Assembly (NCBI RefSeq): GCF_001427525.1
Contig: NZ_LMGU01000001.1
Span: 620,001-684,000 of the forward strand
Reading direction: 5' to 3'
Length of the DNA: 64,000 nt
From: Microbacterium sp. Root61
GTDB lineage: Bacteria; Actinomycetota; Actinomycetes; Actinomycetales; Microbacteriaceae
Position numbers and translations under genes: made by a program
The notes under the pieces: generated by a model
Told to the model about the DNA's origin: nothing
What the model saw: the letters and a program-made list of their open reading frames with translations, nothing else
Database searches by the model: none
Shown: positions 7,973 through 15,502 of the stretch, piece after piece
Numbering within the stretch: the first letter of the stretch is position 1
How the letters are laid out: each line of letters opens with the position of its first letter

Positions 7973-9016
7973 ATGACTGATCAGAATCTCGCCGCCATCG
8001 AACTCGGTCTCGACACGTTCGGCGATGTCACCCGCGACAGCGCGGGGGAGTTGCTCAGCGACGCGCAGACCATCCGCAACGTCGTGGACCAGGCGGTGCT
8101 CGCCGATGAAGTGGGTGTCGCGTTCTTCGGTGTGGGGGAGCACCACCGTCCCGAGTTCGCCATCTCCAGCCCCGAGATCGTGCTGGCCGCCGCGGCCGCC
8201 CGCACCAAGAACATCCACCTGGGAACAGCCGTCACGGTGCTGTCGTCCGACGACCCGGTGCGCCTGTTCGAGCGCTTCGCGACGCTCGACGCGATCTCGA
8301 ACGGGCGAGCCGAGGTCATCCTCGGACGCGGCTCGTTCATCGAGTCCTTTCCCCTGTTCGGCTACGAGCTGAGCGACTACGAGGTGCTCTTCGAGGAGAA
8401 GCTCGACCTGTTCACCCAGCTGCTCACCGAGAAGCCGGTGACCTGGCAGGGCACCACCCGAGCCTCGCTCACCGACGCCGATGTCTTCCCCAAGACCGAG
8501 GGCGGGCTGAAGGCGTGGATCGGCGTCGGCGGATCGCCGGAGTCGGTCGTGCGCACAGCCCGTCACGGGCTCGGACTCATGCTCGCGATCATCGGCGGAC
8601 CGTCGGCGCGGTTCCGGCCGTTCGTCGACCTCTACCACCGGTCACTGGCGGAGTTCGGACGGGACACCCTGCCCGTCGGCGTGCACTCGCCCGGGCACGT
8701 CGCCGCCACGGACCAGCAGGCGTGGGATGAAGCGTACGAAGGGTTCCAGGCGATGCACAACACGATCGGACGCGAGCGCGGGTGGCCTCCCTACAGCCGG
8801 ATGCGCTTCCAGCACGACGTCGGCCCCGAGGGTTCGACCTACGTCGGATCCCCGGAGACGGTCGCGCGCAAGATCGTCGACACAGTGCGCACGCTCGGCG
8901 CGTCCCGATTCGACATGAAGTTCGCCACCGGAACGCTGTCGCACGAGAAGATGATGACCTCCATCGAGCTGTACGGCACGAAGGTCATCCCGCTCGTCCG
9001 CGACATGCTCTCCTGA
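7973..9016 (+). CDS. LLM-class flavin-dependent oxidoreductase
   Basis: 347 residues, a single bacterial-luciferase-like TIM-barrel domain. Recognisable blocks are IELGLDTFGDV, EVGVAFFGVGEHHRPEFAISSPEIVL, RTKNIHLGTAVTVLSSDDPVR and RAEVILGRGSFIESFPLFG. These enzymes use reduced FMN to oxygenate small organic substrates. The substrate is unknown. The start ATG 7973 follows a good AGGAAGG. The palindrome at 7945-7960 overlaps the leader and suggests regulation by an unlinked repressor. Confidence 0.88.
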   Translation: MTDQNLAAIELGLDTFGDVTRDSAGELLSDAQTIRNVVDQAVLADEVGVAFFGVGEHHRPEFAISSPEIVLAAAAARTKNIHLGTAVTVLSSDDPVRLFERFATLDAISNGRAEVILGRGSFIESFPLFGYELSDYEVLFEEKLDLFTQLLTEKPVTWQGTTRASLTDADVFPKTEGGLKAWIGVGGSPESVVRTARHGLGLMLAIIGGPSARFRPFVDLYHRSLAEFGRDTLPVGVHSPGHVAATDQQAWDEAYEGFQAMHNTIGRERGWPPYSRMRFQHDVGPEGSTYVGSPETVARKIVDTVRTLGASRFDMKFATGTLSHEKMMTSIELYGTKVIPLVRDMLS

Positions 9017-9063
9017 CAATGGACGCCCACACGGCAGGTGGCCGGCCGTCGTAGGCTGAGACC

Positions 9064-9828
9064 GTGGCATCCGTAAGGTACGTGGCGATCGGCGACTCCT
9101 TCACCGAGGGGGTCGGGGACGAGCTCCCCGACGGTCGCGTGCGCGGCTGGGCGGACCTTGTGGCACAGGGATGGGCGGATGCCTCGGGCGACGTCGTCGA
9201 ATATGCGAACCTCGCCATCCGCGGCAAGCTCGTCTGGCCCATCATCGAGCAGCAACTCGAACCCGCGCTCGCGCTGAAACCCACGCACCTGTCGTTCAAC
9301 GGCGGTGGCAACGACATGCTCCGTCCGCGCACGGACGTCGCGTGGATCGTGGACGCGTTCGACCACGTGCTGCGCCGATGCGACGAGGAGGGCGTGCAGT
9401 TGATCCTCCTGTCGGGTGCCAACCCGGCTGGCCAGCTGCCGCTCGGGCGTCTCGTCCAGCGCCGCGGCGATGCGCTGTCGGCAGCGGTGGTCACACGATT
9501 CGACGAGCGTCCGGACGTCATTCGCGCCCTGAACTGGCCGGACCACGAGTTGAGCACGCCGCCCTACTGGTCGGACGATCGCCTGCACATGAACAGCCGC
9601 GGACACCACCGCGTCGCGGCCCGTGTCGTGGACGCACTCGGCTTCGACCCGCCGGTGGACTGGTGGTCACTGCCGACGCTGCCTGAGGTCGAGCAGCTCC
9701 GCGGGCGCGCCTACTACCGCGAGCACGTCGGGCCATGGGTGCGACGCCGTCTCACCGGCACTTCGTCGGGCGACGGGCGGGAGCCGAAGTTCGGCGTCTG
9801 GACGCCGATCGAGCCCGCCCACGCCTGA
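9064..9828 (+). CDS. SGNH/GDSL hydrolase (paralogue 1)
   Basis: 254 residues from GTG 9064. SGNH blocks: block I VAIGDSFTEGVGD (nucleophile S12), block II NLAIRGK, block III GGGNDML, block V DRLHMNSRGHH (Asp-His). There is no signal peptide, so it should be cytosolic. Members hydrolyse esters or acyl groups; the substrate is unknown. A clear paralogue lies at 50281-51150, with the same long C-terminal extension ending in a WVRRRL-type segment. Confidence 0.9.
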   Translation: MASVRYVAIGDSFTEGVGDELPDGRVRGWADLVAQGWADASGDVVEYANLAIRGKLVWPIIEQQLEPALALKPTHLSFNGGGNDMLRPRTDVAWIVDAFDHVLRRCDEEGVQLILLSGANPAGQLPLGRLVQRRGDALSAAVVTRFDERPDVIRALNWPDHELSTPPYWSDDRLHMNSRGHHRVAARVVDALGFDPPVDWWSLPTLPEVEQLRGRAYYREHVGPWVRRRLTGTSSGDGREPKFGVWTPIEPAHA

Positions 9829-9840
9829 CGGCGCGGGACC

Positions 9841-10410
9841 TCACTCGCTCGGCGCGGTCACACGGTAGCTGAGCTCCGCGAACTGCCCGACCTGCGCGAC
9901 GGAGACCAGTTCGAGTCGATCGGCAGGCAGGTTGCGGGGGAGGAGCGGCTTGCCTGACGTCAACGTCACGGGCGCCACGGACACGCGGATCTCGTCCAAC
10001 AGTCCGGCATCCACGAACTGACCCGCCAGATCGCCGCCACCCACGACCCATGCGTCACGCCCGTCCGCGGCATCCGTGATCTCCTGCCACGCGTCCGCGA
10101 CCGAGCCGGAAACGAAGCGCACATCGGCGCCGGGCACCCCCGGCAGATCGCGGCTAGTGAACACGAAGGTCGGACGAGAGCCGTAGTACTCCGGCCACTT
10201 CTCGGGGTGCTCGACGAGCCCCTCGTGTTCGACGACCCACTCGTAGGTCGACGAACCCTGCACGAGGACTCCGACACCGTCGAGGAAGCGCTGGAAGTCG
10301 CCCTCACGGCTCTCTCCGGGCGGAACGACGAACAGCCACTCGAGGGAGTCGTCGTCGTCCGCGAGGAAGCCGTTGAGAGTCGTGGCCGTGTAGAAGATCG
10401 CGCGCGTCAT
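9841..10410 (-). CDS. Dihydrofolate-reductase-family protein (RibD C-terminal type)
   Basis: 189 residues. N-terminal TATTLNGFLADDDDSLEWLF and the NADPH-site strand WVVGGGDLAGQFVDAGLLDEI are typical of the RibD_C/YwjB group within the DHFR fold. It is a stand-alone reductase domain without the deaminase half of RibD, so a role in riboflavin synthesis is unlikely. A second protein of the same fold lies at 11509-12078, on the other side of the MpaB-family gene. The physiological substrate is unknown. Confidence 0.85.
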   Translation of the reverse strand: MTRAIFYTATTLNGFLADDDDSLEWLFVVPPGESREGDFQRFLDGVGVLVQGSSTYEWVVEHEGLVEHPEKWPEYYGSRPTFVFTSRDLPGVPGADVRFVSGSVADAWQEITDAADGRDAWVVGGGDLAGQFVDAGLLDEIRVSVAPVTLTSGKPLLPRNLPADRLELVSVAQVGQFAELSYRVTAPSE

Positions 10411-10559
10411 GCGTCGACGGTAGCAACGGGCTCCGACACGCGGCTGCCCTCGATGCGCCGAGTTGCAGTTGGCCTGTCGATAGTCTCGAGGGAGATCAGG
10501 GCTGTGCCGCGCCGGGGAAGCGCGGCCGCGCCCACCCGAACGGAGATGTGAGCCTCACC

Positions 10560-11441
10560 ATGCCTCAGCAAGAATCCACCCTTCGTACTGCCCAGGATCA
10601 GCCGCGTCAGGACGACGGCTATTTCGGCCCGGACAGTGTGAGCTGGCGCCTGTTCGCCGATCCGTCTTCCAAGCTCGGGGGAGTGGCGGCGATCCTGCTG
10701 CAGGCACTCAATCCGGGCATGATGCGCCTGTTCGCCGGGACCAGCGATTTCTTCGCCGACGCCGAGGGCCGCGCTGAGCGCACGAGCCGCTACATCGACA
10801 CGATCACGTACGGCGACACGGCGCACGCGGATGCCGCCGGCGCCTCGGTGCGCCGTATGCACAGCCACGCGAAGTGGACCGACCCGCAGACCGGCATCGC
10901 CTACGCCGCGGATGAACCCGCGTGGCTCGAGTGGACCCACAACACAGTGTCGTGGGGTGTCCTGCGCGCCGCCGAGCTGTACGGCCCGGAGCTCTCACGC
11001 GCCGAGCAGGACCGTTTCGTGCTCGAGCAGCACAAGGCCGCCGAACTCGCCGGTGTCGACACCACGAACCTGGCCAGGACGTGGGCCGAGCTCACCGCCT
11101 ACATCGACGGTCAGCAGGACTGGATGGCGCTGACGCTGGATGCGGCGACGCTCGCTCGCGGCCTGCGCAAGCCCAGCCTGCGCGGCAACCCGATCGCGGT
11201 GTGGATCGGCGTCGTGATCCAGGACGGCATCATCGCGGTCATGCCGGAATGGGCGCAGAACCTCTACGGCATCGAGGGGCGCCCGATGAACCTGCGCGGA
11301 GCGGCCCGCACCACCAAGCGCATGGTCGCCGCGGCGCGCAAGCGCGACCGGGTCGACGCCGCCATCGTGCGGATCACCAGCCAGGTCGAAACCCACCCGT
11401 ACCGGAAGGTGCGTGCCCGACCCGCGGCATCCCGATCCTGA
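10560..11441 (+). CDS. MpaB-family (DUF2236) putative oxygenase
   Basis: 293 residues from ATG 10560; a GTG at 10548 is also possible, and the GGAG at 10542 is badly spaced for both. The DUF2236 pattern is clear: FGPDSVSWRLFADP, GGVAAILLQALNPGMM, RTSRYIDTITYGD, VRRMHSHAKW, WTHNTVSWGVLRAAELYG. Relatives include the haem-containing latex-clearing protein Lcp and fungal MpaB; most bacterial members have unknown substrates. There is no signal sequence. It is divergent from the reductase gene at 9841-10410. Confidence 0.85.
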   Translation: MPQQESTLRTAQDQPRQDDGYFGPDSVSWRLFADPSSKLGGVAAILLQALNPGMMRLFAGTSDFFADAEGRAERTSRYIDTITYGDTAHADAAGASVRRMHSHAKWTDPQTGIAYAADEPAWLEWTHNTVSWGVLRAAELYGPELSRAEQDRFVLEQHKAAELAGVDTTNLARTWAELTAYIDGQQDWMALTLDAATLARGLRKPSLRGNPIAVWIGVVIQDGIIAVMPEWAQNLYGIEGRPMNLRGAARTTKRMVAAARKRDRVDAAIVRITSQVETHPYRKVRARPAASRS

Positions 11442-11508
11442 GGGTGGGGGAGCGGGTCAGAGCGCTTCGCTGAGCCTCGCCGTGTGAGCCGTTCACACCG
11501 CAGTCGAG

Positions 11509-12078
11509 TCAAGCCACAGCTCGCGTGGGCCGGTATCGCATGGCGACTGCCCCTGACCGGAACGCCTGGCGATCCACGAGCTCCAGCTGGATGCGCTCGC
11601 GCAGACCCGCGAGCAGCGTCGGCCCGTGTCCGGCAAGGACCGGCTGCACGAGGAACTCGTATTCGTCGATCAGCCCTAGATCTGCCAGCGCAAGGGGGAG
11701 TGTCACGCCACCTACCCACAGGCCGTCGCCTGGCTCCTCCTTGAGCCGTCGAACGCTCTTCTCCAGTTCGCCGCGTAGCAGCTCGGCATTCCAATCGACC
11801 CTGTCCAGCGTGCTCGACACGACGTACTTCTTCGCCCCGTCGATGGTCTCGGCGAACGGCATCTGCCACGCCGTCACCCAGTCAGGCCACGTGCCCGTGG
11901 ACGGCTTCCGCCACGCGGACTCCATCATCTCGTAGGCCACTCGGCCGAAGAGCAGGGCGTCGGCTCGCGCCATCTGAGCGGTCCAGTAGCGCATGGATTC
12001 GTCGTCCGGAGGGAGCCCCGCCTCGTGGTGGCAACACCCGTCGAGCGTGACGTTGATCGAGTATCGAAGCGGTCTCAT
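11509..12078 (-). CDS. Dihydrofolate-reductase-family protein (RibD C-terminal type), second copy of the fold
   Basis: 189 residues. RYSINVTLDGCCHHEAGLPPDDESMRYW opens the fold, ADALLFGRVAYEMM marks the ligand strand, and DGLWVGGVTLPLALADLGLIDEYEFLVQPVLAGHGPTLL is the NADPH-binding end. It differs enough from the 9841-10410 protein to be an ancient paralogue rather than a recent duplicate. The function is that of an NAD(P)H reductase on an unknown substrate. It is convergent with the MpaB-family gene. Confidence 0.85.
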   Translation of the reverse strand: MRPLRYSINVTLDGCCHHEAGLPPDDESMRYWTAQMARADALLFGRVAYEMMESAWRKPSTGTWPDWVTAWQMPFAETIDGAKKYVVSSTLDRVDWNAELLRGELEKSVRRLKEEPGDGLWVGGVTLPLALADLGLIDEYEFLVQPVLAGHGPTLLAGLRERIQLELVDRQAFRSGAVAMRYRPTRAVA

Positions 12079-12223
12079 CTCATTGCTCTCCCTTGGTGCG
12101 CGTCCGGGTTCACCTGGCCGGTCTCAGGCGACTTCGGCAACACTCGTCATCGGCAAACCCATCGCACCAACTTTTCGCAGCGTTCGCAACGGGTCACACG
12201 AGTGCATCGGATAGGGTCGCGGC

Positions 12224-12895
12224 GTGCGCGAAGGCAGAGTGGTCCGGTCGACGACAGTCGTCTTCGTAGGATGCCTCGTCGCCGTGATGCTCGCCGGATG
12301 CGGCAGCAGCAGCCCGCCGACCGCCGAGGAGATCGGGGGAGCGGAAGATGCTCGCCCCACCGGCGTGGACACCCTTGCGAGCGTCGAGGTGCCGACGCCG
12401 CAGGGATGGCAGCCGATCGCGGAGCGGCAGGTGGATGGCTGCGGCTCGCTGACGAATGACCGCGGTGGTTTCGACGATGCGCATGTCGGGGGATACTCCT
12501 GCGCCCTCGTGCGTCGGACGCTCTACATCCGCGCTGATGAAGTGAAGACGAGCCGAGAGGATGCCGCGGCGTACGCCGCTGTTGCGGAGATCTCACTGGC
12601 CTTCGCAGACATGGCTCAGCAGCAGGACGTTCCCGGCCTGCAGCCCAGCGAACGCGTCCCGCTGGTCTTCGGCCACGTGACGTACAACGGGACACGCGTC
12701 AGCATCGAGGCGCGCATCGGTCGCGGCCAAGACGTCGACATCGACATCCTGCCGCTCTGGCATCGCAACGAGACTGTGGTCTCCGATGGCGAGAAACTGG
12801 TCACTCAGCTGAAGCAGCAGGGGAGAGTCGCCGACGACGTCCTGCAGGTGACCGTCACCGTGCCGTACTTCGAGGTGTTCCGGGAGGCCGCCTAG
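12224..12895 (+). CDS. Putative secreted lipoprotein
   Basis: 223 residues from GTG 12224. A lipoprotein signal peptide (RSTTVVFVGCLVAVMLAGC) ends in lipobox LAGC, so the mature protein should be anchored to the outer face of the membrane. The rest is a soluble domain with no family I recognise; C74 and C95 could form a disulfide. It is the last chromosomal gene before the dif/prophage junction, ending 28 bases from it. Confidence 0.75.
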   Translation: MREGRVVRSTTVVFVGCLVAVMLAGCGSSSPPTAEEIGGAEDARPTGVDTLASVEVPTPQGWQPIAERQVDGCGSLTNDRGGFDDAHVGGYSCALVRRTLYIRADEVKTSREDAAAYAAVAEISLAFADMAQQQDVPGLQPSERVPLVFGHVTYNGTRVSIEARIGRGQDVDIDILPLWHRNETVVSDGEKLVTQLKQQGRVADDVLQVTVTVPYFEVFREAA

Positions 12896-12923
12896 CCGCA
12901 TCTGATGCGCTCTCGCAAACTTT

Positions 12924-12951
12924 AACTGACATAATGTGCATTATCAGCAAT
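12924..12951. other. dif: dif / attL: Xer recombination site at left prophage end
   Basis: Read on the + strand: arm AACTGACATAA (12924-12934), 6-base core TGTGCA (12935-12940), arm TTATCAGCAAT (12941-12951). On the other strand this has the actinobacterial dif layout, with a GATAA arm, the core TGCACA and a TTATGTCA arm. In the integration model the left arm is host sequence and the right arm is phage-derived. The composite still looks like a working XerC/XerD site. Confidence 0.85.
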
Positions 12952-13027
12952 CGTTGATTCTGAAGAACGGCGTGATTCCGCCACAGACGCCTCTGTAGGC
13001 CGTGCTTATCAGCGTGGCGTTGATGCG

Positions 13028-13351
13028 ATGGGCTCTGCGTCCTCCGATGCCGTCAAGGTTCGCAGATACCTCCGCAAGCTCTCCAAGTCCATGGCGATGC
13101 GCGGTCAGAAGCTCGAACGCAACAAGTTCGGCCAACCGATCCTCCCGCGTGAACGTATCCGCAAGGTTGATCGCACGATCTACGACTACCGCACCGGAGA
13201 ATGCATTACCAGGCGGACTTATAAGATCGGGTACTACGACGGCGTCAGCAACGGTGGCTCCGGATTCCTCCTGGTGCACGACGGTCGCGTCACGGGTCAC
13301 AGCATTCTGCGCATCCTCGACACAAAGGCGTCATGGAGTCTTACCGCATAA
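13028..13351 (+). CDS. rep (3' part): 3' segment of phage rep, detached by integration
   Basis: This frame is open from 12941, right after a TAA inside the dif left arm, to the stop at 13351; the first ATG is 13028 (107 residues from there). Joining 19566 to 12941 in the circular phage puts it exactly in frame with rep, adding 136 residues (LSAIVDSEERRDSA at the join). The segment is basic, with RRYLRKLSKSMAMRGQKLER and RERIRKVDRTIYDYRTGE, suggesting nucleic-acid contact. Whether it is made alone in the prophage is unknown. No strong ribosome site precedes 13028. Confidence 0.7.
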   Translation: MGSASSDAVKVRRYLRKLSKSMAMRGQKLERNKFGQPILPRERIRKVDRTIYDYRTGECITRRTYKIGYYDGVSNGGSGFLLVHDGRVTGHSILRILDTKASWSLTA

Positions 13352-13588
13352 TCCGCTGCGTGAACTGCACCGCGTGGGTGAAGGTAGTTACGAAGGTCGT
13401 TCTCGCCGGCGGCTGCGCTGCAGGACGCCGGCCGCCGGCGCCGGCGGTCTCGACTTTGGCGGAAAATCAAGGGTCCCGCGTCAACGTCGACGCGGGACCC
13501 GAATGCTTGTACGAATGTAGCTAGCAGTTGTGGTGGTCGCCGAGCCAGAAGCATCTCCACTCACGGCGGAGCTGTCGCAAGAACCGCA
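13352..13588. other. Non-coding phage region with GC palindromes (candidate origin / packaging region)
   Basis: 237 bases without a convincing gene. It contains the perfect 16-base palindrome CCGCCGGCGCCGGCGG (13432-13447) and a 12-base-arm hairpin at 13471-13500. In filamentous phages the intergenic region next to the replication gene holds the plus and minus origins and the packaging hairpin, so this is the best candidate here. The role is inferred from position and structure only. Confidence 0.5.
13471..13500. terminator. Hairpin after phage rep 3' segment
   Basis: Arms GGGTCCCGCGTC and GACGCGGGACCC with a 6-base loop. No T tract follows, so it may serve as a terminator for rep, for the convergent leftward genes, or as the phage packaging hairpin. 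Confidence 0.55.
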
Positions 13589-13771
13589 TCACAGCATTGC
13601 TCCAGTCGGGTTGAGGATGCGGGCGGCTGCTCGAAGTTGAGCGACTGCCACGGCCAGGAAGTCTAGTGCTGTGGCCTCGTCTTCCCTGTCGAGTGCTCGC
13701 TCGATGCTGTCCAGGTCCGTCCGCGTCATCGCTAGAGCCTGGCGGGCGATGGTCTGCGCTGTGGGGCTCAT
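13589..13771 (-). CDS. Small phage protein, unknown function
   Basis: 60 residues from ATG 13771, which overlaps the stop of the upstream gene as ATGA (translational coupling). The sequence is almost wholly helical and acidic in the middle (LDSIERALDREDEATALDFLAVAVAQLRAAARIL). No family is recognised. It is the last gene of the three-gene leftward set that runs against the phage structural genes. Confidence 0.55.
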   Translation of the reverse strand: MSPTAQTIARQALAMTRTDLDSIERALDREDEATALDFLAVAVAQLRAAARILNPTGAML

Positions 13772-14022
13772 CGGCGTGCTTCCCAGGTCTCGTCTAGCCA
13801 CGCCAGGATCTCGGGCTCGGTCATCCCTTCAAACCGGAGAACGACGATCCCCGCCTCTCGCCAGTCCTCGATGATTCGCTCACCTCGAGCTCGTCCCTCG
13901 GCGGCGACGGCGTTGGTCTCGTCAGAGTTGTTCGACCTGAACACCTCGATGACGCGCTTCTCAGTCATGAGCATTGCCTTGATCCTCTCGCTGGTCGATT
14001 CGGCACGAATGGCCTGTGCCAT
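13768..14022 (-). CDS. Small phage protein, unknown function
   Basis: 84 residues from ATG 14022; internal in-frame ATGs exist and the ribosome site is weak. The charged helical N-terminal part is followed by a possible alpha/beta piece (RIIEDWREAGIVVLRFEGM) and TEPEILAWLDETWEARR. No family is recognised. It overlaps the next gene by ATGA and follows the HTH gene after about 144 bases (14023-14166) in which nothing clear is seen. Confidence 0.55.
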   Translation of the reverse strand: MAQAIRAESTSERIKAMLMTEKRVIEVFRSNNSDETNAVAAEGRARGERIIEDWREAGIVVLRFEGMTEPEILAWLDETWEARR

Positions 14023-14166
14023 TCGTCGCCCCTGCGACCTGCTGCCTGGATGCCGTAGGTGTCAACCCCCCAGCGCTGGTACTCCCCCGCACAGGAACGG
14101 AGTTCCTTCCCTCGGTAGAAAGACCATCTGATCGGGGGTTTACTCCGTAGGTAGCCAGGTGGCCCA

Positions 14167-14397
14167 TCACCAGAGTCCGACCGGCTGTGACACCCGCGCC
14201 GTTGGCACTCTCGGTCCGTAGACCTTTGCCGCCGTCTGTTTCGTCACTCCGAGCATCCGCCCGATGGACTCCCACGACGCTCCCGCTCCCCTGGCCTCGA
14301 TGACCTGACGCCGCAGCACCTCGCGCCCCAGCTTCATCTGATCCGCCGTCCGCGCCAGTCGTTCCAGCGCCTTCGCTGAGTCGTTCGTCAGCTTCAT
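14167..14397 (-). CDS. Small helix-turn-helix protein, candidate phage regulator
   Basis: 76 residues from ATG 14397, preceded by a strong GGGGAGGA seven bases upstream. The C-terminal half, GASWESIGRMLGVTKQTAAKVYG, is a clear HTH of the kind found in many small actinobacterial proteins. It is transcribed away from the structural operon, with a 102-base shared control region (14398-14499). It is the only DNA-binding regulator in the element, so it probably controls one or both divergent promoters. Confidence 0.7.
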   Translation of the reverse strand: MKLTNDSAKALERLARTADQMKLGREVLRRQVIEARGAGASWESIGRMLGVTKQTAAKVYGPRVPTARVSQPVGLW

Positions 14398-14499
14398 CTG
14401 TCAGTCCTCCCCAGGTCCGTGGCCGGGCTTGTTACATGTGCCATATTCATAACTCATACACCAGAAGGGGAAGATCCCCTAGCACACAACGGAGGAATC
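14398..14499. promoter_or_regulatory. Divergent control region of phage regulator and structural operon
   Basis: This AT-richer stretch has a possible -35 TTGTTA followed by CATATTCATAACTCATAC, where an exact -10 is uncertain. Then come a short hairpin AGGGGA-AGA-TCCCCT and the strong ribosome site ACGGAGGA before ATG 14500. In the other direction GGGGAGGA serves the HTH gene. Confidence 0.45.
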
Positions 14500-14829
14500 A
14501 TGGCTATTGGCCGTTCGAAGGGGCCGCGCGTCATCGCGGCGGGTACGGTGCTGCGCATCACCCCCAAGTTCGCGAAGCAGTCGGGCGACCTGTACGCGCA
14601 CGACGTCACCCTCGACGGCGGAGCCGGAGCGGAGATCTTCGTCCGGTTCTGGGACCGTGACGAGTCCGCCGAAGCTCTCCGCGCGGTCGGTGTCTCTCAG
14701 CCCCTCGCCGTCTGGGCCGAAGTCCAGTCGGGCAACGGTTCCTATGGGGACTCGCTCAGCTTCGACGCCATGGTGACCGCCGACGACCTCGACCGGCTCA
14801 ATTCCGGTCTCTCGGTCGCGGCGAAGTAG
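14500..14829 (+). CDS. Candidate phage ssDNA-binding protein (gene V analogue)
   Basis: 109 residues from ATG 14500, chosen for the GGAGGA site five bases away; an in-frame start at 14419 has none. The predicted protein is beta-rich (RVIAAGTVLRITPKFA, DLYAHDVTL, AEIFVRFWDRD, LAVWAEVQSG), compatible with a small OB-like fold. Size, first place in the structural operon and high-expression signals match the gene V ssDNA-binding protein of inoviruses. No family motif proves it; this is mainly a positional inference. Confidence 0.55.
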   Translation: MAIGRSKGPRVIAAGTVLRITPKFAKQSGDLYAHDVTLDGGAGAEIFVRFWDRDESAEALRAVGVSQPLAVWAEVQSGNGSYGDSLSFDAMVTADDLDRLNSGLSVAAK

Positions 14830-14831
14830 CC

Positions 14832-14939
14832 ATGTCTGGCTTCTCGGACGCGTTCCTCGTCGGCGTCGCGATTGTGGGCGTCGTGCTCATGGTCGGCGCG
14901 GCGATTGTGGACCTGTGGAAGCCGGAGGACGCCCAGTGA
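14832..14939 (+). CDS. 35-residue phage membrane protein
   Basis: ATG 14832, two bases after the preceding stop. One membrane helix (FLVGVAIVGVVLMVGAAIVDLW) is followed by the acidic tail KPEDAQ. It is the first of four tiny genes whose stop and start codons overlap. Position before the coat gene and size fit minor capsid proteins pVII/pIX of filamentous phages, by analogy only. Confidence 0.6.
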   Translation: MSGFSDAFLVGVAIVGVVLMVGAAIVDLWKPEDAQ

Positions 14940-15043
14940 TCGACATGATGTCGGTTCCGCTGCCGATCGAGCACACGTGGGCGATTGTTCTGGGCTGGGT
15001 TGCCGCGTACTGCGCGGGCCGGTTCATCGTGGCGGGCCGCTAG
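14936..15043 (+). CDS. 35-residue phage membrane protein
   Basis: GTG 14936 overlaps the previous stop as GTGA. The sequence MIDMMSVPLPIEHTW leads into one hydrophobic segment (AIVLGWVAAYCAG) and ends RFIVAGR. Coupled translation is implied by the overlap. Candidate minor capsid protein. Confidence 0.55.
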   Translation: MIDMMSVPLPIEHTWAIVLGWVAAYCAGRFIVAGR

Positions 15044-15141
15044 TGGCTCTCCCTCTCGCGGTGGCTGGAGCGATCGCCACGATCGATCTGCTGGCGTGGG
15101 GCATCATCTCGCTTCTCCGTCTGTTCAGGGGCATCACCTGA
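15043..15141 (+). CDS. 32-residue phage membrane protein
   Basis: GTG 15043 shares one base with the previous stop (TAGTG). A single hydrophobic helix LAVAGAIATIDLLAWGIISLL is followed by the basic end RLFRGIT. This has the size and polarity of a capsid end protein. Candidate minor capsid component; the call depends on context. Confidence 0.55.
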   Translation: MALPLAVAGAIATIDLLAWGIISLLRLFRGIT

Positions 15142-15239
15142 TGCTTCTGGGAGAGGCAATCCTCGGCACGCTGCTGCTGTTGGGGTCCGGCGTGCTGGTC
15201 GGTATTTTCCGGTCGGCCTCATGGAGTGGAAGGGGGTGA
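15141..15239 (+). CDS. 32-residue phage membrane protein
   Basis: ATG 15141 shares one base with the previous stop (TGATG). One hydrophobic segment (AILGTLLLLGSGVLVGIF) is followed by a basic tail RSASWSGRG. It ends three bases before the coat-gene ATG, so the coat ribosome site GGAAGGGGG lies inside its last codons. Confidence 0.55.
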   Translation: MLLGEAILGTLLLLGSGVLVGIFRSASWSGRG

Positions 15240-15241
15240 AT

Positions 15242-15418
15242 ATGGTTCCTCTCGTTGGCGAAACGTTCGATTTCACCGGCATCACGGGTGCCCTTCCGGC
15301 CCTGGTGGTCGCGGTGGTCGCTGCGGCGGGTCTTGTCCTGACTGCTGCTCTCGGTGTGATGGGCGCGTTCTGGGGCTTCCCCAAGCTCATCGGCCTGTTC
15401 AAGCGCACGGCAAAGTAG
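15242..15418 (+). CDS. Candidate phage major coat protein (pVIII analogue)
   Basis: 58 residues from ATG 15242, preceded by GGAAGGGGG; an in-frame ATG at 15221 has no comparable site. Architecture is that of filamentous major coat proteins: short acidic N-terminal part (VPLVGETFDF), a hydrophobic helix (ALPALVVAVVAAAGLVLTAA continuing LGVMGAFWG) and a basic C terminus (KLIGLFKRTAK) to face the packaged DNA. No cleavable signal peptide is obvious, as in some other inoviruses. A strong hairpin directly follows, as is usual after coat genes. Confidence 0.65.
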   Translation: MVPLVGETFDFTGITGALPALVVAVVAAAGLVLTAALGVMGAFWGFPKLIGLFKRTAK

Positions 15419-15441
15419 CCGTCGCGCTGGTCGCGCAGGTT

Positions 15442-15475
15442 CCCCGTCCCGGTCTTCTCCAGAGCCGGGGCGGGG
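15442..15475 (+). terminator. Terminator after coat gene
   Basis: Eleven-base arms (15442-15452 CCCCGTCCCGG and 15465-15475) with one G-T pair, followed by TTCT. It lies between the coat gene and the large surface-protein gene, the same place as the central terminator of Ff phages. Confidence 0.7.
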
Positions 15476-15502
15476 TTCTGACTATCTGGAGATGGAGACA
15501 TC

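Noticed and set aside
13333..13524. 63-residue frame overlapping the rep 3' end
   Set aside because: It runs through the GC palindrome and the 13471-13500 hairpin and has no domain; AAAGG upstream is weak. Left as possible but unsupported.
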